A stretch of 64,000 bases of DNA from Enterococcus sp. BWR-S5 (GCF_016745255.1 NZ_JADOEQ010000008.1:1-64000), one strand, 5' to 3'. Positions 33,792 to 43,295 are shown, counted from the stretch's first letter. Notes: generated by a model not told the origin, from the sequence alone. A program made the numbers and translations.

Positions 33792-34265
33792 CTGAAGAGA
33801 AGAAGGATAAAAATAGGGTTGATAGTAGCAGCGGCTGCTATCCTTATATTTATGGGCGTTCGTGGACTGTTCATTTTCTGGATGAGGGAAAAGACAGTTA
33901 GCCGGATTCATACGGATCGGGAAGCGATTGAGCAATATTTCCCTGATTTTCCGGAAACGCAACAGCTCTACTGGGTATCTGCGGTGGAGAAACGAAATAT
34001 CGGTCCCGCAAAAAAGGAATTGTATATTTACGCGAAGCTGGATGAGGAGGAATTTGCTCATTTTATTGAAGGGGTAGCCTATTCACCAGTATCACGCTTA
34101 CCCTTATTTTTTCAGCCAGGTGAGATAAAAGGGCCATTCGATTGGCAGAAGTTAGATGCAAAGGAATCGTTGCAAGAGAACAAGTTGCAGTCAGTATTCC
34201 AGCAAACAGTTTATGTAGATTTGAGTAAATGCTTGGTTTTTGTTGAAGCTTTCAATGTATCCTAA
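33792..34265 (+). CDS. Small membrane-anchored protein, unusual start
   Basis: I do not recognise this protein. From the best ribosome binding site (AAGGAG, 33777-33782) the first spaced codon in frame is CTG at 33792, giving a basic start (KRRRIKIG), then a hydrophobic anchor (LIVAAAAILIFMGV) and an extracellular domain of about 130 residues. A TTG at 33819 inside the anchor would lack a site. CTG starts are rare, so either the start is degenerate or a sequence error exists. It ends at a strong bidirectional terminator. Confidence 0.5.
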   Translation: MKRRRIKIGLIVAAAAILIFMGVRGLFIFWMREKTVSRIHTDREAIEQYFPDFPETQQLYWVSAVEKRNIGPAKKELYIYAKLDEEEFAHFIEGVAYSPVSRLPLFFQPGEIKGPFDWQKLDAKESLQENKLQSVFQQTVYVDLSKCLVFVEAFNVS

Positions 34266-34310
34266 AAACTGTATAAGCTGTTCATTATGATGAACAGCTT
34301 ATACAGTTTT
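34263..34310. terminator. Bidirectional terminator
   Basis: A perfect stem of about 21 pairs (AAAACTGTATAAGCTG with its complement) and a 4-base loop, with A and T runs on either side. It serves the small membrane protein and the convergent AraC gene. Confidence 0.85.
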
Positions 34311-34319
34311 TTGCTTTTT

Positions 34320-35282
34320 CTATTCGCTAGTCGTGTGCTGCTGCAGCTTTCGATATTTTCCGGGAGTGGTTTTGTAGTGTTCCTTAAAGAGCTTGAAAAA
34401 GAATGCTTTATCTTGATAACCGATTTCTTCGATGATCGTTTGAATAGGCAAGTCCGTCTGGCATAGGTATTTTTCAGCATAGTGCAGCCGATAATGGATG
34501 ACCCAGTCTGAAAAATTTTTATTTGTCTGTTTCTTGATAAACGCTGAAAGATAGTTTGGATGAAAGTGAAACTTTTCTGCAGTTTCCGCCAAGCTGACTG
34601 TCGTCAAATGGGTTTCAATATGTGCCAAGATTTCTTCAACCAAGACACCGGAGGAAAGATTAGAATCTTTTACACACAGACCTTTATCAGATAGTTGGCT
34701 GATTTCCACAACAAGGAGTACAAAGGCTGATTTGGTCACCTTGTTATTAAAGTAGCGCATCTTAACAATCTGTTTCAAAAGTAATAAGGTATAAGCGTGA
34801 ATGTCATCATTGGGGGAAAATTGATAAATGAAATAGTAGCTGTTTTCCTCTGTCTCTTTGATGCTTTCTACAAAGAAGCGATAAATGATGGGCTCTTCCG
34901 CAAATTGGGCCAGTAGGGAATCGTTAAAATATTCTTTTTTGAAGTAAAAGCTAAGCACGGTAGTACCTTCCTCAAGCTCTTCGTACTCAACGACGGTCCA
35001 TTCATTTGCCAAAACGAGGCAGCCCGCTTCATATTGCAGCTCCTTGCGGTCAATCCAAATATTTATTGATCCCTTCAAAACATATAGAATGCGGATGTAT
35101 GGCGCACTGTATGTCAGGGGTTCTTTTGTGTTCTGACAGACAAAAGAAGCAATTTGTCGATTGGGGTTGTTTCGAAAATTCGACAGCTCCTCAATCATGC
35201 CTGCCTGAGTTTTGTTATAACAATCAAGGGTCTTTAGAAACTGGAAAAAACGATTAAACTGCTCGTTAGAAAAACTATACAT
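34320..35282 (-). CDS. AraC-family transcriptional regulator
   Basis: A 320-residue regulator with an N-terminal cupin-like sensing domain (LKGSINIWIDRKEL and YEAGCLVLANEW region) and two C-terminal helix-turn-helix motifs (SLAETAEKFHFHPNYLSAFI and TIIEEIGYQDKAFFFKLFKE). GGAGG just before ATG at 35282 fixes the start; four more codons upstream are in frame. It is divergent from the EamA transporter gene and may control it. The inducer is unknown. Confidence 0.88.
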   Translation of the reverse strand: MYSFSNEQFNRFFQFLKTLDCYNKTQAGMIEELSNFRNNPNRQIASFVCQNTKEPLTYSAPYIRILYVLKGSINIWIDRKELQYEAGCLVLANEWTVVEYEELEEGTTVLSFYFKKEYFNDSLLAQFAEEPIIYRFFVESIKETEENSYYFIYQFSPNDDIHAYTLLLLKQIVKMRYFNNKVTKSAFVLLVVEISQLSDKGLCVKDSNLSSGVLVEEILAHIETHLTTVSLAETAEKFHFHPNYLSAFIKKQTNKNFSDWVIHYRLHYAEKYLCQTDLPIQTIIEEIGYQDKAFFFKLFKEHYKTTPGKYRKLQQHTTSE

Positions 35283-35486
35283 AAAAACCTCCATCTTAAA
35301 ATAAGCTACTTAACATGTTTGAAGAGACTAATTCAATTCTTATCAAATGACAGTATAATAAATGTGAATTCAGAAGTAAATAGCTATTTATCAACTTTCT
35401 ATATTGTGAATAATCGAGCAATCGTTTTGGTTGATGATTTTACAGTAATGAGATAAGACACTTTTGTGGAGGGAGAAATTAATACA

Positions 35487-36491
35487 ATGGACACAACAAC
35501 ACATAAAAAAATTCCAAGTAAAATGGTCATTACTATCGCAGCTATCGTAACAAATGTCATTTGGGGAACACCGTTTAAGCTGATCAAAATTATGAATGAT
35601 GAGATGGGTATTTCCAGAGATGCGCTAGGAGAGAATTATTTAGGACAGGTACTGACGACCATCAGCATTCGCTTTTTTATTGCCGGAATCATGACACTTA
35701 TTTTTGCCATGTTCATTAAGCAGGATATTTTTAAAGTGACAAAGACCCAATGGAAAGAGGTCGTGATTATGGGGCTGCTTTCAACTACTGCGGCTTACTT
35801 CTTTTTCAATATCGGGAATGTAAATATTTCGTCTACGATTAATTCGACGATTTTGGCGCAGTCGACTATTTTTTTCGCAGCAATTTTAGCTCATTTTGCC
35901 TATAAGAATGACAAGCTGACGCTGCCAAAAGTCGTTGCATTAGTTATCGGGTTTGCTGGATTGATTATTTCGCAACTGACGGGTGGAACAACGATTAATG
36001 ATATGTTCCAGTTTGCGGTTACAGGCGAAGGCTTTATGCTGATGTATGGTTTAATCGCAGCATTAGCCACGATGCTTGCCAAAAAAATAGGTTCTACACT
36101 AAACTCGTTTGTCATGACAGGCTGGAATTTGATTATTGGTGCAGTTGTATTATGTATCATCGGCTTGTTCATGGGCGGCACGTTTTCTTTTATTCACTGG
36201 ACACCTTTGGGAATTATTCTTTTGTTTATTCTGGCAGCTGCTTCAGCGATTCCGTTTAGTCTCTGGTACTGGTGTGCGCAATATGCTAATCTAGGAGAGA
36301 TTACTGTTTATAAATTTATCATGCCTATTTCGGGTAGTTTACTGGCAGTTCTTTTGGGTGAACGTTTCACTCTGCCATTGGCTGTAGGTCTGGTTCTGGT
36401 TTGTCTATCCATTATCATGATTAATCGACCTCCGAAATTCTTAGAGGGATTGTCAGGTGTGAATAGCCAAAAGAGTGAGTCAGCTAAATAA
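35487..36491 (+). CDS. EamA/DMT-family transporter
   Basis: A 334-residue protein with ten hydrophobic segments in two EamA repeats, typical of drug/metabolite exporters. The start MDTTTHKKIPSKM is chosen because GGAGGGAG lies 11 bases before it; a GTG at 35466 would sit upstream of that site. The C-terminal repeat holds LGERFTLPLAVGLVLVCLSI, a common DMT ending. It is divergent from the AraC regulator and followed by proC after 22 bases. Substrate unknown, perhaps an amino acid. Confidence 0.85.
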   Translation: MDTTTHKKIPSKMVITIAAIVTNVIWGTPFKLIKIMNDEMGISRDALGENYLGQVLTTISIRFFIAGIMTLIFAMFIKQDIFKVTKTQWKEVVIMGLLSTTAAYFFFNIGNVNISSTINSTILAQSTIFFAAILAHFAYKNDKLTLPKVVALVIGFAGLIISQLTGGTTINDMFQFAVTGEGFMLMYGLIAALATMLAKKIGSTLNSFVMTGWNLIIGAVVLCIIGLFMGGTFSFIHWTPLGIILLFILAAASAIPFSLWYWCAQYANLGEITVYKFIMPISGSLLAVLLGERFTLPLAVGLVLVCLSIIMINRPPKFLEGLSGVNSQKSESAK

Positions 36492-36513
36492 TTTTTTTGA
36501 AAGGAAGTTTTTT

Positions 36514-37323
36514 ATGAAAATTGGATTTATCGGGACAGGAAATATGGCAGGAGCAATTATACAAGGAATTGTTGCCAATAAATTTGTTGAAGGAACAGAT
36601 ATCTATTTGTTTGATGTTTTAACGGATAAAGTAGAAACACTTGCTAAGGAAATAAACGGTCATGCGTGCTCCTCTGCTGCGGCTGTTATTGAGGAAGTAG
36701 ACGCAGTTGTTCTTTCTGTGAAGCCTGCAATCATTCAGCATGTAGTAGAAGAAACGAAACTGCTGCTGGCTGAGAAAAAAACTTTGTTGATTTCCATTGC
36801 AGCAGGTACGACACTTGCCAAGCTTGATAAACTTGTAGATGCTGAAGGGATGCCCATCATTCGAGTAATGCCGAATGTGAATGCTATGATTGGAACTGGA
36901 GCCGCCGCCGTAGCAGGGAATCTATATGCTTCAAAAGAGCAAGTACAATATGTCATTGACATGTTTAGTGCTATTGGTAAAGCTTGGGAGGTAGAAGAAA
37001 AAGATTTTTCAGCCTATACAGCTTTAGCAGGCAGTTCTCCTGCCTATGCGTATCTCTTTATTGACAGTCTAGCTCGTGCAGGAGTCAAGCATGGACTGAC
37101 GAAGGACAAGGCGTTGGAATATGCGGCACAGGCTGTTTTAGGCAGTGCTGAGATGATTATGGAATCCTCAGAAAATCCGTGGACCTTGATTGATCGTGTA
37201 TGTTCACCGGGGGGCACTACAGTAGCCGGTTTGCTTGCTTTGGAAGAAGAAGCATTTATTGCGACAATCGTAAAAGGGATTGATGCAACCATTGCCCGCG
37301 ACAAAGAAATGGAACAGCTTTAG
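36514..37323 (+). CDS. proC: Pyrroline-5-carboxylate reductase
   Basis: A 269-residue enzyme that reduces pyrroline-5-carboxylate to proline with NAD(P)H. The Rossmann start IGFIGTGNMAGAI, the AGSSPAYAYLF segment and the C-terminal SPGGTTVAGL are the family signatures. AAGGAAG precedes the ATG, which removes 13 codons from the longest possible frame. It follows the EamA gene by 22 bases and is probably co-transcribed. Confidence 0.93.
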   Translation: MKIGFIGTGNMAGAIIQGIVANKFVEGTDIYLFDVLTDKVETLAKEINGHACSSAAAVIEEVDAVVLSVKPAIIQHVVEETKLLLAEKKTLLISIAAGTTLAKLDKLVDAEGMPIIRVMPNVNAMIGTGAAAVAGNLYASKEQVQYVIDMFSAIGKAWEVEEKDFSAYTALAGSSPAYAYLFIDSLARAGVKHGLTKDKALEYAAQAVLGSAEMIMESSENPWTLIDRVCSPGGTTVAGLLALEEEAFIATIVKGIDATIARDKEMEQL

Positions 37324-37355
37324 AAATATTACTGGATTAAGTGAAATGAAATAGC

Positions 37356-37393
37356 GAGTCTCAACAAAAATCACTTCTATTTGTTGAGGCTCT
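37356..37393 (+). terminator. Terminator after proC
   Basis: GAGTCTCAACAAA pairs with TTTGTTGAGGCTC (one mismatch). The T run after it is short. Confidence 0.55.
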
Positions 37394-37477
37394 TTGAGTT
37401 CTCCGGCAAACCTTGACTTGCAATCGTTGGAAATGCTAGTCTTAAATAGAGAAAAATGGCGGGAGTGAGTAAAAAGG

Positions 37478-38161
37478 ATGAAGCATGTATTAATTGTTGA
37501 AGATGATGAAAATATTTGTCAGCTGCTGCGTCATTTATTTCAGGAAAAATATCGACTGACGATTGTCCAATCAGGAACAGAAGCAGTGATTCAAATTTCT
37601 GAGCAATTGTTTGATTTGGTTATTTTAGATTTGATGCTGCCGGGAGTGACCGGTGAAAGTGTACTGAAAATGATTAAGAAGGAATCGACGGTTCCGGTGA
37701 TTATTATGACTGCTGTCAATGATAAAAAGAAGACCGTGGAGCTGTTGAAGGAAGGTGCTGCTGACTATGTGACGAAGCCCTTTGATATTGATGAGCTGGA
37801 AGCACGTGTGGAGGTTCAGCTGAGAAATAGTATGGGAAATACACCGCAAATAGAAGCATTGACCTTCAAGCATTTATCCTTAAATATTGAAAATTATGAA
37901 GTGACAGTCCAAAATGAAAAAATTGATATTTCACATAAAGAGTATCAATTGCTTGAACTACTTTTGAGCTATCCTAATAAAATCTATTCCAAGGCGAATC
38001 TATATGAGCGGATATGGGGAGATTCCTATATTGGCGGAGAGAATACGGTAAACGTTCATATCAGCACACTCAGAAAAAAGCTGAAAGAGGCTGATCCTGA
38101 AAATGAATACATTGAGACAGTCTGGGGAATGGGGATACGTCTGGCAAAGGGGGAGGAATGA
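37478..38161 (+). CDS. OmpR-family response regulator
   Basis: A 227-residue regulator. The receiver has Asp pair EDDE near the start, phospho-acceptor Asp in LVILDLMLPG and Lys in VTKPFD. The winged-helix domain ends in TVWGMGIRL. It is followed after one base by its kinase and faces an ABC exporter whose promoter carries OmpR-type direct repeats, so it probably controls that exporter. Such sets often respond to antimicrobial peptides. GGGAGTGAG precedes the ATG. Confidence 0.88.
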   Translation: MKHVLIVEDDENICQLLRHLFQEKYRLTIVQSGTEAVIQISEQLFDLVILDLMLPGVTGESVLKMIKKESTVPVIIMTAVNDKKKTVELLKEGAADYVTKPFDIDELEARVEVQLRNSMGNTPQIEALTFKHLSLNIENYEVTVQNEKIDISHKEYQLLELLLSYPNKIYSKANLYERIWGDSYIGGENTVNVHISTLRKKLKEADPENEYIETVWGMGIRLAKGEE

Positions 38162-38162
38162 T

Positions 38163-39059
38163 ATGCTGCCATTTATTTTAGGTGGATTGCTGCTGTTTTT
38201 AGTTATATATCTTCTTTTTCTATTGCTTGATTTAAGAGAAATCATCCACCAACTGACGTATATCGTGACAGAAGAAACCAACGCTGAACTGGTTTCCACC
38301 TCTAAGATATCGTTAATTCGCCGGCTTTTAGATGAAAATAATCGGTTAATTCGAAAAAATAAGCGGTATTATCAAGAACAACGGAAAAAGGAGAAACAGC
38401 TTCATCAGCTTTTATCGAACTTAACCCATGATTTAAAAACCCCATTGACGGTTTCATCCGGCTACACTCAGCTTTTATTAAAGGACCCTGATTTGGTTGA
38501 GAAACAAGACATGCTAAAAAAGGTTGATACCAGCTTGGCTTCGATTTCTCATTATCTGGGCTACTTGATGGAGTATAACTTGATTCAGGAAAAAGGTGTA
38601 GCCCTAGAGCTAGAACAATTGAATGTATCTGAGCTGTTGCGGGAAAATCTGTTTACTTTTTATGAAGAGTTTCAGGAAAAAGAGATGATGTTAGAGATTG
38701 ACATTATAGAGGAGGCTTTAGTAATCTCCGATCGAACGGTCCTTCAACGGATATTTCAAAATGTATTGGGAAATATGCTGAAGCATGGTTATCAATATTC
38801 GGAGGTTAAAATGTATAAGGAAGAAGAGTCGTTAATGCTTTGTTTTACCAACGGCTTGAAGCATCCGATTACTGATCCTCAACAGTTGTTTCAACGCTTT
38901 CTAACAGAAGACGTATCTAGGTCAAATAAGAGTACGGGGTTGGGACTCCATATTGTGAAGGAGCTAGTAGAACTTGTAGATGGAGAAATCCGGTTATCTG
39001 CTGATGAAGGCAGCTTTGAATTAATAATCAAGCTAAAAAATAGTCTGGGACATATATAA
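38163..39059 (+). CDS. Histidine kinase with minimal sensor
   Basis: A 298-residue kinase with a single N-terminal membrane segment (about 3-23, IYLLFLLLDL) and no extracellular domain, then a coiled linker, HisKA with His89 in LTHDLKTPLTV and an ATPase domain ending in STGLGLHIVKELV. Kinases with almost no sensor region often use a partner transporter as sensor, which fits the ABC exporter encoded opposite. GGGGAGG precedes the ATG at 38163; an earlier frame start overlaps the regulator. Confidence 0.88.
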   Translation: MLPFILGGLLLFLVIYLLFLLLDLREIIHQLTYIVTEETNAELVSTSKISLIRRLLDENNRLIRKNKRYYQEQRKKEKQLHQLLSNLTHDLKTPLTVSSGYTQLLLKDPDLVEKQDMLKKVDTSLASISHYLGYLMEYNLIQEKGVALELEQLNVSELLRENLFTFYEEFQEKEMMLEIDIIEEALVISDRTVLQRIFQNVLGNMLKHGYQYSEVKMYKEEESLMLCFTNGLKHPITDPQQLFQRFLTEDVSRSNKSTGLGLHIVKELVELVDGEIRLSADEGSFELIIKLKNSLGHI

Positions 39060-39095
39060 ATGCCCAAACGTTCAGTGTGCCTATATCTGAATCTG

Positions 39096-39137
39096 AAAAA
39101 AGGAAGGTCAGAAGCTGCTTCTGACCTTCCTTTTTTT
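39096..39137. terminator. Bidirectional terminator between kinase and ABC permease
   Basis: AAAAAAGGAAGGTCAGAA pairs perfectly with TTCTGACCTTCCTTTTTT around GCTGC, with runs of A and T at both ends. Confidence 0.88.
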
Positions 39138-39141
39138 AGTT

Positions 39142-39906
39142 TTAAAGTTCTTTCTGACGAATCACCAGAGAGCTTCCTACTAAGGATAAGACAATCACAA
39201 TCAAGCTGACTGCTGCGTAAGGAAGTAGTTCATTAATGGTAAGCGCTCCGACGCCGATTTGTTGAACAAGACCAAAGAAATCGAAATATTTTATTCCATC
39301 GAACTCCGTCATCATCGCAATGATTTGAATCGCTAATGGATAAATAACGACAAAGACAGAAGAAAGAACCAGACTGTTAGTGCTAACTAGAATGAGTGAG
39401 GCCAAGCTGAATATCACACTGATAATCAGGCTGACACCAAGAGACAGCACCAAAGTATTCCATAGAAAGGGAACGAGGTCAGTGTCACCGAGTCCGTATT
39501 TATTTGCCGCCACAATTGCTGCTCCACCAAAATAAAGAATCGTTGCGATGAAAAAGAAAAGCAGCTGAATCAAATACTTGGAAAGCACAAAGGTTAGGCG
39601 GGTAACGCCGGCTGTCAGACTATTTTTATAGGTGCGTTGTGAAAATTCATACCCAAAAAGAATGACGAACAATCCAATTAAGAAGTAAACAAGAAACGCG
39701 CTGGAGAAAGAGGCATATTGAACGGCCATCTTCAAGTTCCATTGAATTGCTGCGGCATCAAGTGTGTCCTCAACATTCACACCAACACTCCCTACGGATT
39801 GCGAAGTGACGATGAGGGCTGCATAAGCCACCATCAACACCATTGTGATATAGAAGCCTTTTGTACGTAATAGGCGATAAAAATCTGCTTTAATCAATCG
39901 AATCAT
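39142..39906 (-). CDS. ABC-2 type exporter permease
   Basis: A 254-residue membrane protein with six hydrophobic segments, a typical ABC-2 permease starting MIRLIKADFYRLLRTKGFYI. It overlaps the ATPase gene by 4 bases and forms one exporter with it. Linked to the two-component system across the terminator, it is likely to confer resistance to a peptide antibiotic, though the substrate is unproven. Confidence 0.85.
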   Translation of the reverse strand: MIRLIKADFYRLLRTKGFYITMVLMVAYAALIVTSQSVGSVGVNVEDTLDAAAIQWNLKMAVQYASFSSAFLVYFLIGLFVILFGYEFSQRTYKNSLTAGVTRLTFVLSKYLIQLLFFFIATILYFGGAAIVAANKYGLGDTDLVPFLWNTLVLSLGVSLIISVIFSLASLILVSTNSLVLSSVFVVIYPLAIQIIAMMTEFDGIKYFDFFGLVQQIGVGALTINELLPYAAVSLIVIVLSLVGSSLVIRQKEL

Positions 39907-40832
39907 TCTTCTGCACCTCCAATTTCCTTCACTAGATTTGTATAGTAGTTCTCTAAGCTGACTTCCTTTTTACCGATAAAAGAAACATCGATGTTGTTTG
40001 TCACTAGTACGCGGTTGATGACTGGAATTGCCAAACTACTGTCATGAATACGCAGCTCCTGCTCATTAATAGCAGTAAAATCTTTTGTGATGTGCTCTCT
40101 TACAATGACAGAAGCCAGATTGATATCATTGACATGAATAATGATATCTTCAGTACAAAGCGCGTCAAAATCAATTTTTGTGATTTCCTGTATCATTTCA
40201 CCCTTGTGAATGAAGCCAAAGCGTGTAGAGACATGATAGAGCTCAGTTAAAATATGACTGGAAATCAAAATGGTTGTGTTGCGCTCACGGTTGATCTTTT
40301 CCAACAGCTCTCTGAACTCGATAATTGCAATGGGATCAAGTCCGTTAATTGGTTCATCAAGAATTAAGAAATCAGGATTGTTTACTAAAGCCATAGCAAT
40401 CCCTAATCGCTGTTTCATTCCCAAAGAAAAATTCCTAAATTTCTTTTTTCCGGTATCTGCCAGATTAACGAATTGGAGCATTTCTTTGATAACAGAATAA
40501 TCATGAATCCCTTTTTGAATACAAATGATTTTCATATTTTCATAAGCAGATAATTTGCTGTAGGCAACGGGTTCTTCGATGACTGCACCAATCCGTTGCA
40601 AAGCTTGAGTATAGCTGCTTTTCTTTTTACTTTGACCAAGTAAAACGATGTCCCCATCTGTTTCTTTGGATAAATCTGTAATTAGCTTCATGATGGTTGT
40701 TTTACCTGAACCATTTCGTCCAATCAAACCATAAATATCGCCCCGTTTTACTTCTAAAGAAACATGATTAAGTGCTTGTTCCTTACCAAAGCTTTTGGAT
40801 ACATTTGTTAAAGTTAATATTGCTTCGTTCAT
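39903..40832 (-). CDS. ABC exporter ATP-binding protein
   Basis: A 309-residue ATPase: Walker A GRNGSGKTT, signature LGMKQRLG, Walker B FLILDEPINGLDP and a switch His in the ILISSH segment. A C-terminal extension of about 90 residues after the core is typical for exporters of the bacitracin/lantibiotic type. AAGGAGTGAC precedes the ATG. It is the first gene of the transcript from the promoter with three direct repeats. Confidence 0.88.
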   Translation of the reverse strand: MNEAILTLTNVSKSFGKEQALNHVSLEVKRGDIYGLIGRNGSGKTTIMKLITDLSKETDGDIVLLGQSKKKSSYTQALQRIGAVIEEPVAYSKLSAYENMKIICIQKGIHDYSVIKEMLQFVNLADTGKKKFRNFSLGMKQRLGIAMALVNNPDFLILDEPINGLDPIAIIEFRELLEKINRERNTTILISSHILTELYHVSTRFGFIHKGEMIQEITKIDFDALCTEDIIIHVNDINLASVIVREHITKDFTAINEQELRIHDSSLAIPVINRVLVTNNIDVSFIGKKEVSLENYYTNLVKEIGGAEE

Positions 40833-40862
40833 TCTTTGTCACTCCTTTTCTTTACATTCCTT

Positions 40863-40917
40863 ACTATACCAGCAGATTATTAAGTGGTCTCTTAATCATT
40901 TCTTAAATAACTCTTAA
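40863..40917 (-). promoter_or_regulatory. ABC exporter promoter with three OmpR-type repeats
   Basis: On the minus strand TTAAGA occurs three times (40912-40917, 40901-40906, 40890-40895), exactly 11 bases apart, and ends 21 bases before a TATAGT -10 (40863-40868). This is the geometry of a response-regulator-activated promoter; the OmpR regulator at 37478 is the natural candidate. The rest of the gap to ada (to 41219) shows nothing else. Confidence 0.55.
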
Positions 40918-41219
40918 ATCGATTGATGTTTAGAATACGTTTGAAAAATTCAGTAGTGATATTCTCTATCATTTTTAGTTTTCAACGAGATAATTACTGA
41001 TGCAAATGCAATATAGCCTTCCTTCTCTTTCTTGATTGCCGCAACAAGCTTTGAAAAAATTACCTGCTGCCATAGCTTCAGATAGTTATCAGCTCTCTTC
41101 GATGAAAGAAAAAATTCGCTGTTCATTTTTCGAATGCATGAATTGGCAGAAGACGCTATAATCAAAGTGAAATAAAGCTGTTGGAAAAAAATTGCTTTAA
41201 TAGGACAGGAGAGACTAAG

Positions 41220-42266
41220 ATGATTACTGATAAAAAATTGAAACAGGTCTATTATCAAGCGCTGCTTGAACGAAATACAGAATACGATGGCATTTTCTTT
41301 GCGGGAATCAAGACCACAGGTGTTTTCTGCCATGCAACCTGTCCGGCAAGAAAACCGAAGTATGACCATTGTACCTTTTATGAAACGGCAGAGGAAGCAC
41401 TGCTTTCCGGATATAGACCATGCAAGCGTTGCAAACCGTTGTCGTATCCTCGCTCAATACCTGAGACCGTTCAGCGAATGGTGGAGCTGGTAGAAGCTGA
41501 GCCGGAAAAGCGATGGAGCGACAAGGATTTTTCGGATTTAGGTATCCACTCAGCAACTGCAAGAAGACAGTTCAAAAAGGTATACGGGATGACCTTCGTA
41601 CAATTTGCCAGGGCAAGGAGGATGGGGATTGCAATGAAAACAATTAAGAATGGTGAAAAAATTATTGATACACAGCTGGATGCCGGCTATGATTCATCTA
41701 GCGGTTTTCATGATGCCTTTACGAAAATCATGGGTAGAAAGCCGCTGCAATCGAAAGACTTAAAAATTCTGTATGCTGATTGGATTGATACGGAATTGGG
41801 TCCGATGATGAGTGTGGCAGATGATACGTATTTGTATTTATTGGAGTTTGTTGATCGTCGTGGACTGGAACGGGAAATTGAACGGCTTCGTAATCGCCTG
41901 AATGCACAGATTATACCGGGTAAAACAGTGATTTCCGAGCAAATAAAGGAGGAGCTGCATCGTTACTTTTCGAATGAATTGACAACGTTCAAAACACCTT
42001 TTCTTCTTATTGGTTCTGATTTTCAAAAGAGTGTCTGGAATCAGCTGCTGCAAATAGAGTCTGGAGAAACCTCTTCCTATAAAGAGTTGGGAACCAAGCT
42101 GAATCGTCCGAATGCTTCAAGGGCTATTGGCAATGCCAATGGTGCCAATCAGCTGGCGATTATCGTTCCTTGTCATCGTGTGATTCAATCTAATGGCTCA
42201 TTAGGCGGCTATGGCGGTGGGCTGGAAAGAAAACAATGGCTGTTGAACCATGAGAAAAATGGTTGA
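41220..42266 (+). CDS. ada: Ada-type methylated-DNA repair protein and activator
   Basis: A 348-residue protein with all three Ada parts. The N-terminal zinc domain has Cys37, Cys41, Cys68 and Cys71 (FCHATC and CKRC); one accepts methyl groups from phosphotriesters. An AraC-type DNA-binding part follows (about 85-185), and the O6-methylguanine transferase domain carries PCHRVI with the acceptor Cys near 318. Methylation should turn it into an activator of its own promoter. AGGAGAG precedes the ATG; the frame continues 13 codons upstream without a site. Confidence 0.92.
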   Translation: MITDKKLKQVYYQALLERNTEYDGIFFAGIKTTGVFCHATCPARKPKYDHCTFYETAEEALLSGYRPCKRCKPLSYPRSIPETVQRMVELVEAEPEKRWSDKDFSDLGIHSATARRQFKKVYGMTFVQFARARRMGIAMKTIKNGEKIIDTQLDAGYDSSSGFHDAFTKIMGRKPLQSKDLKILYADWIDTELGPMMSVADDTYLYLLEFVDRRGLEREIERLRNRLNAQIIPGKTVISEQIKEELHRYFSNELTTFKTPFLLIGSDFQKSVWNQLLQIESGETSSYKELGTKLNRPNASRAIGNANGANQLAIIVPCHRVIQSNGSLGGYGGGLERKQWLLNHEKNG

Positions 42267-42568
42267 AAGGGTAAAAGAAATAAAGTAAGGGCAATCTGTT
42301 GATGAAGTGGGACTTTCTTAAAAAAGTTCAAAATTTCATTTGTAATACCTCATTTCTTTGTGAATATAAAAATGAGAAAGCTTTTTAAAGAAGAGAGAAG
42401 CTAAAATAACATCGTTCAATTGAAGTACCACTATTTTGGCTTCTGAAAAATGATTCAACTGTCGTCTGTTAATCAAGAGGAGGTTTGTTATGAGAAAGAA
42501 ACGGGAAAATCTCTTTTATTTCTCATGATAATCCGCTTTCATCACAAAGCATTTGAAAATGCAAATCT

Positions 42569-42598
42569 TTGTCAAAATTTTTGCTTCCATGGTATACT
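42569..42598 (+). promoter_or_regulatory. Promoter of the lipoprotein gene
   Basis: TTGTCA and TATACT are spaced by 18 bases and TGG precedes the -10. The 300 bases before it, back to ada, contain no other recognisable feature. Confidence 0.6.
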
Positions 42599-42629
42599 TT
42601 CCACGATTAAAGAAAGGGAGAGATATTTT

Positions 42630-43211
42630 ATGGTATCAAAAAAATTGGCATTATTAGGATTAACAGCAGTAACAACTTTAGTATTGGGCGCTTGTGGTGC
42701 CGACAATAAAGACACAGCAAGCAGCTCTTCTTCTTCATCAACTGAAATGAGTACTGCTGCCAGCAGCACAGCAGATGTTGTATCTACAGCTTCTGTAAGT
42801 GATGATCCCGCAGTTTTAGAAACAGCTTTATCTGCTGACGGTAACTGGATTGTTGCTGCAACAAAAGACGTAACCTTCACAAATGATATTACTGTTGCAG
42901 GTGAATTCCATGACAAAGGCGACGACAGCAGCGACATTTACAGAAAATTAGCATTGTATTCTCAAGATGCGGATCGTAATGTAACCGCTGAGTACACAAT
43001 CACAGTTCCTACATTAACAGTTGAATCTGAAAACTTTAACATCGTTCACGGTACTGTTAAAGGAGATATCGTTGTTAAGGCAAATGGTTTTGTATTAGAT
43101 GGATCAAAAGTTGAAGGTAATGTAACCTTTGAAAAACAAGAATACCAAGATTCAGCAACACTTGATAAAGATGGCGCATCTGTTACCGGTGAAGTAACTG
43201 TTAGCGAATAA
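42630..43211 (+). CDS. Lipoprotein of unknown function
   Basis: A 193-residue secreted lipoprotein. The signal peptide MVSKKLALLGLTAVTTLVLG ends in the lipobox LGAC, with Cys near 23 as the lipidated residue. A Ser/Thr/Ala-rich linker of about 40 residues follows, then a beta-rich domain with repeated short strands (GTVKGDIVVKANGFVLDGSK) suggestive of a beta-helix. I do not recognise the domain. AAAGGGAG precedes the ATG; the longer frame upstream has no site. It ends at a terminator. Confidence 0.8.
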   Translation: MVSKKLALLGLTAVTTLVLGACGADNKDTASSSSSSSTEMSTAASSTADVVSTASVSDDPAVLETALSADGNWIVAATKDVTFTNDITVAGEFHDKGDDSSDIYRKLALYSQDADRNVTAEYTITVPTLTVESENFNIVHGTVKGDIVVKANGFVLDGSKVEGNVTFEKQEYQDSATLDKDGASVTGEVTVSE

Positions 43212-43262
43212 TCTTCATAACTGAAAGAGTACGGAAAAGAAACGCCGTTTATTCAGTTTAAG

Positions 43263-43295
43263 AAAGCCTAGGGCAATTGTCCTAGGCTTTTTGGT
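43263..43295 (+). terminator. Terminator after the lipoprotein gene
   Basis: AAAGCCTAGG pairs with CCTAGGCTTT around GCAATTGT; T residues follow. Confidence 0.88.

Noticed and set aside
39142-40832. Possible part of the van resistance system
   Set aside because: The exporter is 31 kb away and has its own two-component system and promoter.
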